Assembly (NCBI RefSeq): GCF_004684095.1
Contig: NZ_SRII01000007.1
Coordinates: 1 to 64,000 of the forward strand
DNA length: 64,000 bases
Reading direction: 5' to 3'
DNA from: Hymenobacter sp. UV11
Lineage (GTDB): Bacteria > Bacteroidota > Bacteroidia > Cytophagales > Hymenobacteraceae
A model generated the notes under the pieces. The model worked only from the letters and a program-made list of their open reading frames with translations. It made no database searches and was not told where the DNA came from. Shown piece after piece: positions 1-8,126 of this stretch (positions are counted from its first letter, which is position 1; each line of letters begins with the position of its first letter). Made by a program: the position numbers and the translations under genes.

Positions 1-72
1 GAAAGCGGCGCGTGATGATGACTATCTCCGACAACTGCTCTGCCAATTAGCTCCTCAGTCCCCAGACGCTAA

Positions 73-240
73 CTAACCTTTTGGTGCTTTTGCCCTGGCT
101 CCGAGATACTGTCCAGCGTGTATCCGCCGGTAACCCTGGTGGTGCCCTACGCCGAGCTGCTCCCCCTGCTGCGCCCTGCCTCGCCGGTGGCGCGCATGCT
201 GCGCGAGCGCGGTTTGTGGCGCGCGGGCAAGAAACAGTAG
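73..240 (+). pseudogene. C-terminal remnant, possibly DUF3298-type protein
   Basis: An open frame with no plausible start runs from just after a stop at 70-72 to TAG at 238-240. Its last 40 or so residues, from the GTG at 118, read like the end of a DUF3298-type periplasmic domain (VYPPVTLVVPYAELLPLLRP, then a basic tail). Residues encoded before about 115 do not continue the domain in any frame, so the gene looks truncated or rearranged. The window edge prevents checking for a donor copy. The family call comes from memory of the C-terminal motif only; it could be an unrelated short ORF. Confidence 0.33.
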
Positions 241-261
241 GAATAAAAGCCGCTAAGCTGG

Positions 262-269
262 TACTTTTG
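262..269 (+). promoter_or_regulatory. Candidate -7 box (TAnnTTTG) of the M28 peptidase gene
   Basis: TACTTTTG matches the Bacteroidota -7 consensus in all fixed positions and lies 37 bases before the ATG at 307. No clear TTTG is seen at the expected -33 position. Confidence 0.45.
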
Positions 270-306
270 GCCGACTACGCGGCCCGCCGCTTTATTTTTC
301 TGCTCT

Positions 307-1707
307 ATGCGCTCCTTCTCTTCGCTGCTGCTGGCGGGCCTGCTGGCTGCCAGCGCGGCCCCGGCCGCGGCCCAAGCCACCGCCAAAACCGACTCGCTCA
401 ACCTGCGTCACATCTACGACGAGGCGCTGCTGCGCGGGCAGAGCTACGACAACCTGCGCTACCTGTGCCAAAAAATCGGGGGGCGCCTGGCGGGCTCGCC
501 GCAGGCCGCCATGGCCGTAGAGTGGGGCAAGCTGACGATGGAAAAGGCCAACTGCTTCGATAAGGTGTACTTGCAGGAGTGCATGGTGCCGCACTGGGTG
601 CGCGGGGCCAAGGAAAAGGGCCAGATTATCGGCAACAAGGGCAAGAGCATTTCGGTGGCCGTGTGCGCGCTGGGCGGCTCGGTAGCCACGCCCGGCAACA
701 AGCCCCTGCGCGCCGGGGTAGTGGAGGTAAAGAGCCTGGAGGAGCTGAAAGCCCTGCCCGATGCGGCGGTTAAAGGTAAATTTATTTTCTTCAACCGCCC
801 CTTCAACGATGCCTTTATCGAGCCGGGCCAGGCTTACGGCGCGGCCGGCGACCAGCGCCGCAGCGGTCCCGCCGAGGCGGGCCGGCGTGGCGCAGTAGGT
901 GCGCTGGTTCGCTCGCTCACGGCGGCCCACGACGACTACCCCCACACGGGGGCCACCAACTACGGCGACACGCCCACCAAGGTGCCCGGCGCGGCCCTCA
1001 GCACCATCGCCGCCGACCAGCTCAGCCAGTTGCTTAGCGCCGACCCTAAGCTGCAGTTTGAGCTGGAAATGAGCTGCCTACAATTGCCCGACGAGAAGAG
1101 CTACAGCGTGATAGGGGAGGTGCGCGGCACCAAATACCCCGACCAGATTATCACCGTAGGCGGCCACCTCGACTCCTGGGACCTCGCCCAGGGCGCTCAC
1201 GACGATGGCACGGGGGTAGTGCAGAGCATTGAGGCGCTGCGCCTGCTCAAGGCCGCCGGCCTCAAGCCTGAGCGCACCGTGCGCGCCGTGCTCTTCATGA
1301 ACGAGGAAAACGGTACCCGCGGCGGCACCAAATACGCCGAGCAGGCCCAGCAAAACCACGAAAACCACCTCGCCGCCATCGAGAGCGACGGCGGCGGCTT
1401 CACCCCCCGCGGCTTCAACGTGGAAACTACCCCCGCCGTGTTTCAGAAAGTGGCGGCCTGGAAGCCGCTGCTGGCGCCCTACCTGGCTGGCCAGCTCACG
1501 CCCGGCCATGCCGGTACCGACATCGAGCCGCTGGCCGCCGCCGTGCATCCAGTGGCCCTCTTCGGCTACGACTGCGACTCGCAGCGCTATTTCGACATTC
1601 ACCACACCGCTGCCGACACCTTCGATAAGGTGAACCGGCGCGAGCTGGAGCTGGGCGGCGCGGCCATGGCGTCGCTGATTTACCTGCTGGGGAAGTACGG
1701 CCTCTAA
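307..1707 (+). CDS. M28 family zinc peptidase, exported
   Basis: This is a predicted periplasmic or secreted metallo-aminopeptidase. An Ala-rich signal peptide ends near AAAQA (about residue 22). A PA-like insert precedes the catalytic domain. The di-zinc ligands of M28 enzymes are all visible: H287 (GGHLDSWD), D299 (HDDGTG), E333/E334 (MNEENG), D361 (ESDGGG) and H433 (HHTAADTFD). The length of 466 residues is normal for the subgroup with a PA insert. The ATG was chosen because the signal peptide starts there. The stop codon overlaps the first two bases of a long inverted repeat, and that repeat supplies the gene's terminator. Confidence 0.92.
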   Translation: MRSFSSLLLAGLLAASAAPAAAQATAKTDSLNLRHIYDEALLRGQSYDNLRYLCQKIGGRLAGSPQAAMAVEWGKLTMEKANCFDKVYLQECMVPHWVRGAKEKGQIIGNKGKSISVAVCALGGSVATPGNKPLRAGVVEVKSLEELKALPDAAVKGKFIFFNRPFNDAFIEPGQAYGAAGDQRRSGPAEAGRRGAVGALVRSLTAAHDDYPHTGATNYGDTPTKVPGAALSTIAADQLSQLLSADPKLQFELEMSCLQLPDEKSYSVIGEVRGTKYPDQIITVGGHLDSWDLAQGAHDDGTGVVQSIEALRLLKAAGLKPERTVRAVLFMNEENGTRGGTKYAEQAQQNHENHLAAIESDGGGFTPRGFNVETTPAVFQKVAAWKPLLAPYLAGQLTPGHAGTDIEPLAAAVHPVALFGYDCDSQRYFDIHHTAADTFDKVNRRELELGGAAMASLIYLLGKYGL

Positions 1708-1746
1708 TCGCGGATTAAGCGGATGGCGCGGATTTCGCGGATTCGG

Positions 1747-1785
1747 ACGGCTCGTTCTTCTTAGGGAGGACGGGCCGTTTTGTTT
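1747..1785 (+). terminator. Terminator of the M28 gene (left arm copy)
   Basis: ACGGCTCG (1747-1754) pairs with CGGGCCGT (1771-1778), with one U-G pair, and a T-rich run TTTTGTTT follows. The same element recurs inverted in the right arm. Confidence 0.7.
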
Positions 1786-1794
1786 ATTTGTGGG

Positions 1795-2175
1795 ATGGAA
1801 GAGCTTAAATATAAAGAATTAACGGGAATTGTTATCGGTTGTGCTATGCGGGTACATACCGAACTGGGTGCCGGGTTTCCGGAGGTAGTTTATCAACGTT
1901 GCCTGGCAATTGAACTGCGCCGGGCGGGAATACTTTTTGAAGTAGAAGTGCACCTACCCCTTTTCTACCGCGAAGAGCCGGTAGGCAGTCGCCGCGTTGA
2001 TTTTCTAGTGGAAGGCATCGTGCTAGTAGAATTAAAAGCGACAACTGAATTGATTGCACTACATCACGCTCAAATTATCAACTACCTTAAGGCTTACCAC
2101 TTGGAAGTAGGACTACTCCTGAACTTTGGCCAGGAAAGCCTGCACTACAAACGGTTTGTAAAAACCAAGCTGTAA
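1795..2175 (+). CDS. GxxExxY family protein (PD-(D/E)XK nuclease-like)
   Basis: This is a 126-residue protein with the name-giving motif GFPEVVY at residues 27-33. Further on it has a D...ELK pair (VDFLV then VELKA), the spacing expected of a PD-(D/E)XK nuclease core. The family is common and often multicopy in Bacteroidota genomes, and its function is not established. The ATG at 1795 is preferred over an upstream TTG at 1780 because the latter would start inside the inverted repeat. The gene is lower in GC than its neighbours by eye, which fits an acquired cassette. It sits alone between 80-bp inverted arms, so transcription probably starts inside or just after the left arm. Confidence 0.85.
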   Translation: MEELKYKELTGIVIGCAMRVHTELGAGFPEVVYQRCLAIELRRAGILFEVEVHLPLFYREEPVGSRRVDFLVEGIVLVELKATTELIALHHAQIINYLKAYHLEVGLLLNFGQESLHYKRFVKTKL

Positions 2176-2184
2176 CAAAAACTG

Positions 2185-2223
2185 AAACAAAACGGCCCGT
2201 CCTCCCCAAGAAGAACGAGCCGT
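2185..2223 (-). terminator. Terminator of the OmpA-type gene (right arm copy)
   Basis: This is the mirror copy of the element at 1747-1785. Read on the minus strand it is a GC stem followed by TTTTGTTT, placed just after the stop of the OmpA-type lipoprotein gene. Confidence 0.7.
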
Positions 2224-2263
2224 CCGAATCCGCGAAATCCGCGCCATCCGCTTAATCCGCGAT

Positions 2264-3100
2264 TTATTGGGTATTCAAAATCGAGAACAGCTCATCGAGC
2301 TTCGGCGTGAGGATAATGTCGGTGCGGCGGTTGAGGGCCTTGTCCTGGGGCGTGTCGTTGGCGGCGACGGGTAGGTACTGGCCGCGGCCGGAGGGCGTAA
2401 TCTGGGTGGGGTCGATGCCGGCGGCGGTGAGCAGGCGCGTGATTTCGGTGGCGCGCAGCACGCTCAGGTCCCAGTTGTCCTTGGCGCCGTTTACTACCCC
2501 CTTGATGGGCACGTTATCGGTGTGGCCTTCGACCAGGATATTGACGTCCTTGTTGCCGGTGAGGGCGTTGGCTAGCTTCACCAGCGCGTCCTGGCCAGCG
2601 GGGTCCACCTTGGTGGCGCCCGATTTGAAGAGCAGCTGCTCGGAGAGCGACACGTACACTTTGCCGTTCTTCACGTTCACCTGCAAGTCTTTGGAGTTGA
2701 AGCCCAGCAGGGCGTCGGACACCTTCTGGCGCAGGGCCTTGGTGGCGGCATCCTTCTCATCCAGCACGCGCTGCAGCTCGGCCACGCGGGCGTTTTTGGC
2801 GGCCAGGTCCTGCTCAGTGGTGCCGAGTGCCTGGTTGAGCTGGCTCACCTGGTTGGATTTGTTCATGAGGTCGGCGCTGAGGCTGGCCTGCGTGCGGGTG
2901 CTCGACTGAAGCAGCGCCGACTTCTCGGCCTGGAGCTGGTCGCGCGATTTGGTCAACTCATCCCGCGACCGGCTGAGGTCGGCATTTTGCTGCTGCAAGG
3001 CCGCGATTTCCTTTTTATTGCAGCCTGGCAGCGTGAGCAGGCCCGTGGCCAGCAACAGGGTTGGGAGAATATTTCCCAATTTATTCTCAAAATAAGTCAT
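2264..3100 (-). CDS. OmpA-family lipoprotein with coiled coil
   Basis: This 278-residue envelope protein starts with a lipoprotein signal ending in LPGC (Cys about 24). A heptad-rich coiled coil follows (about residues 28-125, many Q, L, K and D). The C-terminal OmpA-like peptidoglycan-binding domain shows VEGHTDNVPI and the closing NRRTDIILTP motif. The start at 3100 was chosen for the signal peptide; the open frame extends upstream without a signal. It probably anchors the outer membrane to peptidoglycan. Its stop codon touches the end of the 80-bp inverted repeat. Confidence 0.88.
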   Translation of the reverse strand: MTYFENKLGNILPTLLLATGLLTLPGCNKKEIAALQQQNADLSRSRDELTKSRDQLQAEKSALLQSSTRTQASLSADLMNKSNQVSQLNQALGTTEQDLAAKNARVAELQRVLDEKDAATKALRQKVSDALLGFNSKDLQVNVKNGKVYVSLSEQLLFKSGATKVDPAGQDALVKLANALTGNKDVNILVEGHTDNVPIKGVVNGAKDNWDLSVLRATEITRLLTAAGIDPTQITPSGRGQYLPVAANDTPQDKALNRRTDIILTPKLDELFSILNTQ

Positions 3101-3191
3101 ATATAAACTGCGTAAAGCGGTAGAAAAGAGCCAGCTTTGCGCCGGTGCTCTTGGGCTAAACGAGTTAGTTGCGGGCCAGGTTACCCAGCGC

Positions 3192-3224
3192 TTTCGGTAG
3201 GAGCGCGGCGCGGGGGTACTTTTG
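3192..3224 (+). promoter_or_regulatory. Promoter of the S8 peptidase gene
   Basis: TACTTTTG at 3217-3224 is a full match to TAnnTTTG, and TTTC at 3192-3195 lies at about the -33 distance (21-base spacer). The expected start site is about 25 bases before the ATG at 3255. Confidence 0.5.
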
Positions 3225-3254
3225 CGAAGGAGCCGGGTGGGGCCACTTGTAACT

Positions 3255-5090
3255 ATGCGTTTACTTCTACTGCTGAGTATCGGACTGGGGCTGTTGGGCG
3301 TGCCTGCACGAAGCCGGGCGCAGGCCACCGCCGCGCCGGGCCGCTACTGGGTCACGCTGCGCGACAAGCAGGGGGTAGGGTTTGACCCGGCGCAGTATTT
3401 CAGCCCGGCCGCGCGGGCGCGCCGCCAGCGCCAGGCCCTACCCCCCGCCGACTACCTCGACCGCCCCGTGCGGCCCGACTACCTGGCCGCCGTGCGCGCC
3501 ATCGTCGATACCGTTACGGTCGTTAGCCGCTGGTTTAATGCCGTGGCCTGCCGCGCCACGCCGGCCCAGGCGGCCGCCCTTCGCCAGCAGCCCGGCGTGG
3601 CCGCCGTAACGCCCTGGCCGGTGCAAAGCCGGCTGCGGCCCGCCCGCTACGCCGCCGCCACAGCGGCCGCGCCGGCTCCGGTAGCCGCCCGCCCCGTGGT
3701 GAGCCCGGCCGACTACCAGCTGGGCCGCCAGCAAACAGCCGCCCTGGGCCGCGCCGACCTCAGCCGGGCCGGGCTGCTGGGCCAGGGCGTGCGCATCGCG
3801 GTGTTTGACGTGGGCTTCCGGGGCGTGAACTGGCACCCGGCCTTTCGGGTGCTGCGGCGCGAAGGGCGCATCGCGATTACCTATGATTTTCTGAAAAATA
3901 AGCCCGACGTGTTTCGGGGTGGCTCGCACGGCACGGAGGTCCTGGGCTGCCTGGCCGGCCGCCTACCCAGCGCCGATACGCTGGCGGGCGGCCCCGCGCT
4001 GGGCCTGGCCCCGGCCGCTACCTACCTGCTGGCCCGTACCGAGGGCCTGGCCAGCGAGCGCTACTCGGAGGAAGAAGCCTGGCTGCGCGCCGTGGAGTGG
4101 GCCGACCAGCAGGGCGCCGACATTATCAGCTCATCCTTGGCCTACACCGAGCAGCGCTATTTTCCGGAGGAGATGGACGGCATGCACTCGCTCATTGGGC
4201 GGGCGGCCACGATGGCGGCCCGCAAGGGCCTGCTGGTGGTGAGCGCCGCCGGCAACGACGGCGACGACGACTGGGTGCGCATCGGCACGCCCGCCGATGC
4301 CGACTCGGTGCTGGCCGTGGGTGGTCTCGACCCGGCCACTGGCCTGCACCTGGCCTTCAGCTCGGTAGGGCCCAGCGCCGACCGCCGCCTCAAGCCCGAC
4401 GTGTCGGCCTTTGGCATTGTGCTGACCAGCAATGCGAACGGCGGCTACGAGCGGGTAGAAGGTACGTCCTTCGCGGCGCCGCTGGTGGCGGGGCTGGCCG
4501 CCTGCGCCCTGCAAGCCAACGGGGGCAAGCTGCCGCCCATGGCCTTATACAAGCAGGTGCGCGAGGCCGGCGAGCTGTACCCGTACTACGACTACGCCCA
4601 CGGCTACGGTCGCCCCGAAGCCAGCCGCCTGCTGGCCCGCCTCAAGGGCCCGCTGCTGCCGGTGGCCCCGACATTCGATTTTGTATTGCACGACTCGCTG
4701 GTGGCCGTGGTGTTGCGGCCCGCCGCTACCATCCCCGCCGCCCGCCCGCTACCCCTGGTGGCCGAGGCCGACGAGCTAAGTCCTGCCACCGCCAGCTGGC
4801 TCACGCCGCCCACCCCCGCCCGCCCGCCCGGCACGCCCACGGCCACCAACGTGGCGCCCGTGGGCCAGGAGCAGCCCGCGCCCACCGATGCCGCGCCCGC
4901 CCTGCCGCCCTACCCCTCGTATCCGGCGCGCCTCTACTGGCACCTGGCCGATGCCCGTGGCGTGCTGCATCGCTACGAGGTGCGCGCCACCACCCAGCGG
5001 CTGGTGGTGCAGGTGCCGCGCCGCCTGGCACGCGGTGGCAATGTGCTACGGGTTTATTATCAAGGTTATACGGGGCAATATGCGGAATAG
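3255..5090 (+). CDS. S8 (subtilisin-like) serine peptidase, exported
   Basis: This is a 611-residue secreted subtilase. The signal peptide (MRLLLLLSIGLGLLG...) supports the ATG at 3255 rather than the longer frame from 3222. A pro-region of about 130 residues resembles an inhibitor I9 prodomain. The catalytic triad is D185 (VFDVG), H225 (GSHGTE) and S405 (EGTSFAAP), with the oxyanion Asn in SAAGNDG. After the peptidase domain the chain becomes Pro/Ala-rich (about residues 500-550) and ends in a short beta-rich tail without an obvious T9SS sorting motif. The next gene begins inside its last codons, so the two are probably co-translated. Confidence 0.9.
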   Translation: MRLLLLLSIGLGLLGVPARSRAQATAAPGRYWVTLRDKQGVGFDPAQYFSPAARARRQRQALPPADYLDRPVRPDYLAAVRAIVDTVTVVSRWFNAVACRATPAQAAALRQQPGVAAVTPWPVQSRLRPARYAAATAAAPAPVAARPVVSPADYQLGRQQTAALGRADLSRAGLLGQGVRIAVFDVGFRGVNWHPAFRVLRREGRIAITYDFLKNKPDVFRGGSHGTEVLGCLAGRLPSADTLAGGPALGLAPAATYLLARTEGLASERYSEEEAWLRAVEWADQQGADIISSSLAYTEQRYFPEEMDGMHSLIGRAATMAARKGLLVVSAAGNDGDDDWVRIGTPADADSVLAVGGLDPATGLHLAFSSVGPSADRRLKPDVSAFGIVLTSNANGGYERVEGTSFAAPLVAGLAACALQANGGKLPPMALYKQVREAGELYPYYDYAHGYGRPEASRLLARLKGPLLPVAPTFDFVLHDSLVAVVLRPAATIPAARPLPLVAEADELSPATASWLTPPTPARPPGTPTATNVAPVGQEQPAPTDAAPALPPYPSYPARLYWHLADARGVLHRYEVRATTQRLVVQVPRRLARGGNVLRVYYQGYTGQYAE

Positions 5091-5808
5091 GCAGGCAATG
5101 AGGCTACAGGTTGAGAAGCGGTTTTGGGGCCTGCTGGTGGTTGGCTTGCTAGCTGGCCCGGCGGCCCGCGCCCAGCAGGTGCTGCTCCAAACCGACGTGG
5201 CCACCGACACCCTACCCCCCCGTACGGGTCCCAACCGCCGCTACTTTGGGCACTTGTACGGGAGCATCGGGCTGGCCGCCGGCCCCAGTGAGCTGGAGAT
5301 AAAGTCTGGCTTCTCCTCGCTTGAAGTGCAGGCCGGCGGGCGGCTCAAGCGCCGCCTGGGGCCGTATCTGGCCTTTAATGCCGACCTGCGCTACGCCTAC
5401 TTGCGCTATGGCCTGGCGCCCGACGTGGCCCGGCCGGCGCCCTTCGGCGCCGGCTTCGACAGCCAGACTATCACGTACCACCAGCTGCAGGGCGAGGCCA
5501 GCCTGCGCCTCAACCCCGAGCGCCGCCGGGGCAACACCGTGGGCCGCTACCTCGACCTGCTGGCCTATGGTGGCCCCACGCTGGCCGCTAATTATACCGC
5601 CGTCGGCCCGTCGCCCAGCGGCGGGCGGCGCGAAGTGGTGGAGCACCAGCCCGCTTACCTGGCACGCTGGCAGGGGGGGGTAGGGCTGCGCCTGGGCAGC
5701 AATTCGCTGGCCTTGGTGGGCCGCTACCGCCTCAGCGAGCTCTTGCCGGGCACCAGTCTGCCCGAGCCGCCGCGCTGGGTACTGGGCGTTGAGCTGGGCT
5801 GGTTTTAA
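5080..5808 (+). CDS. Outer-membrane beta-barrel-like protein
   Basis: The protein has a signal peptide (cleavage near AARAQ) followed by alternating hydrophobic and polar beta strands and a C-terminal aromatic residue (VELGWF). This is the usual look of a small outer-membrane barrel. The length is about 240 residues. The ATG at 5080 overlaps the end of the S8 peptidase gene by 11 bases; an alternative ATG lies at 5098. Tight linkage suggests co-expression with the protease. No specific family is recognised. Confidence 0.65.
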   Translation: MRNRQAMRLQVEKRFWGLLVVGLLAGPAARAQQVLLQTDVATDTLPPRTGPNRRYFGHLYGSIGLAAGPSELEIKSGFSSLEVQAGGRLKRRLGPYLAFNADLRYAYLRYGLAPDVARPAPFGAGFDSQTITYHQLQGEASLRLNPERRRGNTVGRYLDLLAYGGPTLAANYTAVGPSPSGGRREVVEHQPAYLARWQGGVGLRLGSNSLALVGRYRLSELLPGTSLPEPPRWVLGVELGWF

Positions 5809-5965
5809 ACCCTGGCCCGGTTGTGGGGCGTACGTAAGGGGAAGAGCCGCTTGACCAGCTAGTCTTTAGGCTGAATTAAAAATGATAAATTAAAAATTTG
5901 ATTGTCAGATTCTTGATTTTTAACTCAGCCTACTCTCGGCTCGTAAACTGCTGTAATTAACGATA

Positions 5966-6565
5966 ATGATGATTTCTATCCGCTCCCTGGGGGCTTGTCT
6001 AGTACTACTCACGGCGGCTTCCTGCGCGAGTACGGAGCGCGAAACTGCTACCTCCAGCCGCGGCCCGCGCACCGAGTACTCGCCCCCCAAGGGCCGGGGC
6101 GAGCGCGTGGGCGGGGCCACCGTACTCAATACGGTGCGCACCACGCACATCTTTTCAGACCCCAAAAACCCCGATACGTTCGTGCTGGAATTACGCGGCC
6201 CGCGCGTGCTTAGCAGCCGCCTGCACCTGAGCGTGCTCAGCAGCAAGGGCGACACGCTGCACCGCGAAGTGCTGCCTACCAGCGTCCTGCTCACCGACCC
6301 CACGCTAAAAGATAACCTGTCGGCCTCGGTGCGCGAGCGCGAAATCAGCGTGTTACGCGGCATGAACACGTTTTTTGGTGACAGCCACTTCGTGCAGCCC
6401 GCCGTGCCCGCCGTTGCTACCCCCCCCGCCGGCCTCGACGCCCAGGCCTGGGCCAGCCTGCGCCGCGACCCAGCCGCCGTGGGCTTCCACTACCCCGGCA
6501 GCAAGGGCGAAACGCGCCTGATATATGCGCGCCAGCTCGGCCGGGTAGTGGTGTTAGCAGAGTAG
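5966..6565 (+). CDS. Lipoprotein of unknown function
   Basis: This is a 199-residue protein with a type II signal ending in LTAASC (Cys about 20), so it should be a lipoprotein. The mature part starts with a basic, Pro-rich linker and continues with mixed alpha/beta sequence. No conserved domain is recognised. Two adjacent ATGs (5966, 5969) could start it. The 157 bases before it are AT-rich for this genome and probably hold its promoter, but no convincing TAnnTTTG box was found. Confidence 0.6.
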   Translation: MMISIRSLGACLVLLTAASCASTERETATSSRGPRTEYSPPKGRGERVGGATVLNTVRTTHIFSDPKNPDTFVLELRGPRVLSSRLHLSVLSSKGDTLHREVLPTSVLLTDPTLKDNLSASVREREISVLRGMNTFFGDSHFVQPAVPAVATPPAGLDAQAWASLRRDPAAVGFHYPGSKGETRLIYARQLGRVVVLAE

Positions 6566-6583
6566 CTACCTGTCATCCTCAAT

Positions 6584-7921
6584 CTAAATCTTTGCCCAGC
6601 CCTGCTGCCCAGCGGCGTTGCGCAACAGCGCGTAGCCATTGCTCTGGCCCAGCACGGTAGCGGGCGTTTGGGAAGGCCAGGCGGCCAGGGCCGGGGCGCT
6701 GGTCAGCGGCTCCGTTTGAATTTCGTGGGCTGCCGCCAGTACTACCCACCGCAGCGGCTGCGCCGGGGCCACCGTGCGGGCGGCCACGTAGCGGAGCTGG
6801 CCGTTGGGCAATTCTACACGCAGGTAGCCGGCGCGCTGGCCTAGCACCAGCAGGGGCAGGGTGGCGGGCAGCTGCCGGGTGGCCTGGGCCGGGCGGGAGC
6901 GCACCCATTCGCCCCGGCGGTCGGGGCCGGTGAGGGGGGTAGGGAGAGGGTCTTCGCGGTGCAAAAAAGGCCACGGGTCCACGGCCCCGCGCGCGGCCCG
7001 GTAGATGCCAAAGTGCAGGTGCGGCGCCGTGGTGCGGGCGTTGCCCGTGTTGCCGACCAGGCCCAGCGTGTCGCCGGCCCGCACGCGCTGGCCGGGCTGC
7101 ACCAGCTGCTTATCCAAGTGGGCGTAGTAGAGGTGCTGGCCCTGGGCATCGGCCAGCCACACCACGCGGCCGCCCAGCTTGCTCTCGCCGGTGCGGGTGA
7201 TAGTGCCATCGGCAGCGGCTACGGCCGGCGTGCCGCGCGGGGCAAATATGTCCACGCCCTCGTGGCGGCGGGCACCCCCGTCGCGCTCATTGCCCCAGAA
7301 GCTGCCAATGGCCTGGTCGGTGCGGCCTTTCACCGGAAACAAGCCCAGCCCCGGCCCGCGCCATAGGCGCAGGGTGTAGCGGCCGGCGGCCAGCAGCTCG
7401 GGCTGCACGCGCAGCAAGTGCTGAGCATCGTCGGTGGCCTGGTAGCTGTAGTCGTAGCTGCCGGCGGCGGTGGTGTCGGTGGCCGTCCACTTCAGCAGCT
7501 CGGGCCGCTGGCCGGGGGGTAGGGCGAAAGCATCGACGAACACGCGGGGCGCCAGCACCGGGCCGGGCGCCAGCGTGAGGCGCACGTGCACCAGCTCGCC
7601 GGCCCGCACGGCGTAGCGGTAGCTGGCCGCCGTGGGCTGCTCGGGGCGAAAATACCCGGTTTCGAGCACGGGCAGTGTCACGGTCAGCGAGTCGCGCAGG
7701 GCCTGGTCAGCGGCCCGCTGCCATTGCCGGCCCAGGGCGGCTTCCTGCAAGCCGGCGCGGTCGAGGGCGCGGGCGTAGTCGTCGTGCGGAGTGGTTTTTT
7801 GGAAAAGCGCCGCCAATTGGGGCTTGCTGCACGAGGCTAGCAGGGCCAGCAGGGCCAGCAGCAGCACGAGAGAGCTTCCGGCCTGCCGCCTGCCGAAAGT
7901 GGAAAAGAACGAAAAAAGCAT
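6584..7921 (-). CDS. M23 family metallopeptidase lipoprotein with C-terminal SH3-like region
   Basis: This predicted LytM-type endopeptidase cuts peptidoglycan cross-links or acts as an activator. It has a lipobox LLASC (Cys about 31 from the ATG at 7921). A beta-sandwich-like region comes next, then the M23 domain with its zinc motifs RRHEGVDIFAPRGT and HLHFGIY. The final 130 or so residues resemble SH3-type repeats (ending GQQGWAKI). The total is 445 residues. The ATG at 7921 is preferred to the TTG at 7930. It diverges from the HMG-CoA lyase gene across a decayed palindrome. Confidence 0.88.
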   Translation of the reverse strand: MLFSFFSTFGRRQAGSSLVLLLALLALLASCSKPQLAALFQKTTPHDDYARALDRAGLQEAALGRQWQRAADQALRDSLTVTLPVLETGYFRPEQPTAASYRYAVRAGELVHVRLTLAPGPVLAPRVFVDAFALPPGQRPELLKWTATDTTAAGSYDYSYQATDDAQHLLRVQPELLAAGRYTLRLWRGPGLGLFPVKGRTDQAIGSFWGNERDGGARRHEGVDIFAPRGTPAVAAADGTITRTGESKLGGRVVWLADAQGQHLYYAHLDKQLVQPGQRVRAGDTLGLVGNTGNARTTAPHLHFGIYRAARGAVDPWPFLHREDPLPTPLTGPDRRGEWVRSRPAQATRQLPATLPLLVLGQRAGYLRVELPNGQLRYVAARTVAPAQPLRWVVLAAAHEIQTEPLTSAPALAAWPSQTPATVLGQSNGYALLRNAAGQQGWAKI

Positions 7922-7970
7922 ATCCGGCAAACGCTAGCGCGGTCGGGCAAGTTCTAGGTAGCTGGTACGG

Positions 7971-8075
7971 AAAGAACGTCATTCCGAGCTTGCCGAGGAA
8001 TCTCGCGTGGGTCGTTAAACGATTTAGGTAGTGCTGCACGCGTCATTCCTCGGTGAGCTCAGAATGACGCTCTTT
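7971..8075. repeat. Intergenic palindrome, CGTCATnCnGAGC family (decayed copy)
   Basis: The left arm (from about 7971, containing CGTCATTCCGAGC) pairs with the right arm ending near 8075 (GCTCAGAATGACG), with about four or five mismatches in 30. It belongs to the same family as the near-perfect palindromes at 44060, 46237 and 55272. Confidence 0.6.
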
Positions 8076-8126
8076 TACCCACCGCTCACTGCTCATTGCT
8101 CACTGAAACTCTACCTTCGCCCCACT

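Larger units (their letters stand above)
1706..2264. mobile_element. 80-bp inverted repeat enclosing a GxxExxY gene
   Basis: Bases 1706-1785 and 2185-2264 are reverse complements over 80 positions with one mismatch (1763 against 2207). The arms enclose a single gene and nothing else. Each arm has an outer part made of four spaced CGGAT repeats and an inner part that is a rho-independent terminator. The left arm starts inside the stop codon of the M28 gene, and the right arm ends inside the stop codon of the convergent OmpA-type gene. No transposase or target-site duplication is visible, so calling this a mobile cassette is inference. Confidence 0.55.

Noticed and set aside
307..1707. Possible frameshift near 840-900 of the M28 gene (Arg/Gly-rich stretch)
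   Set aside because: Both sides of the stretch are in the same frame and all five zinc ligands are present, so the gene reads as intact.
4097..5101. A 334-codon plus-strand frame inside the S8 peptidase gene
   Set aside because: It is a frame-shifted shadow of a gene with a complete catalytic triad, with an Arg/Pro-rich composition typical of GC-rich out-of-frame reading.
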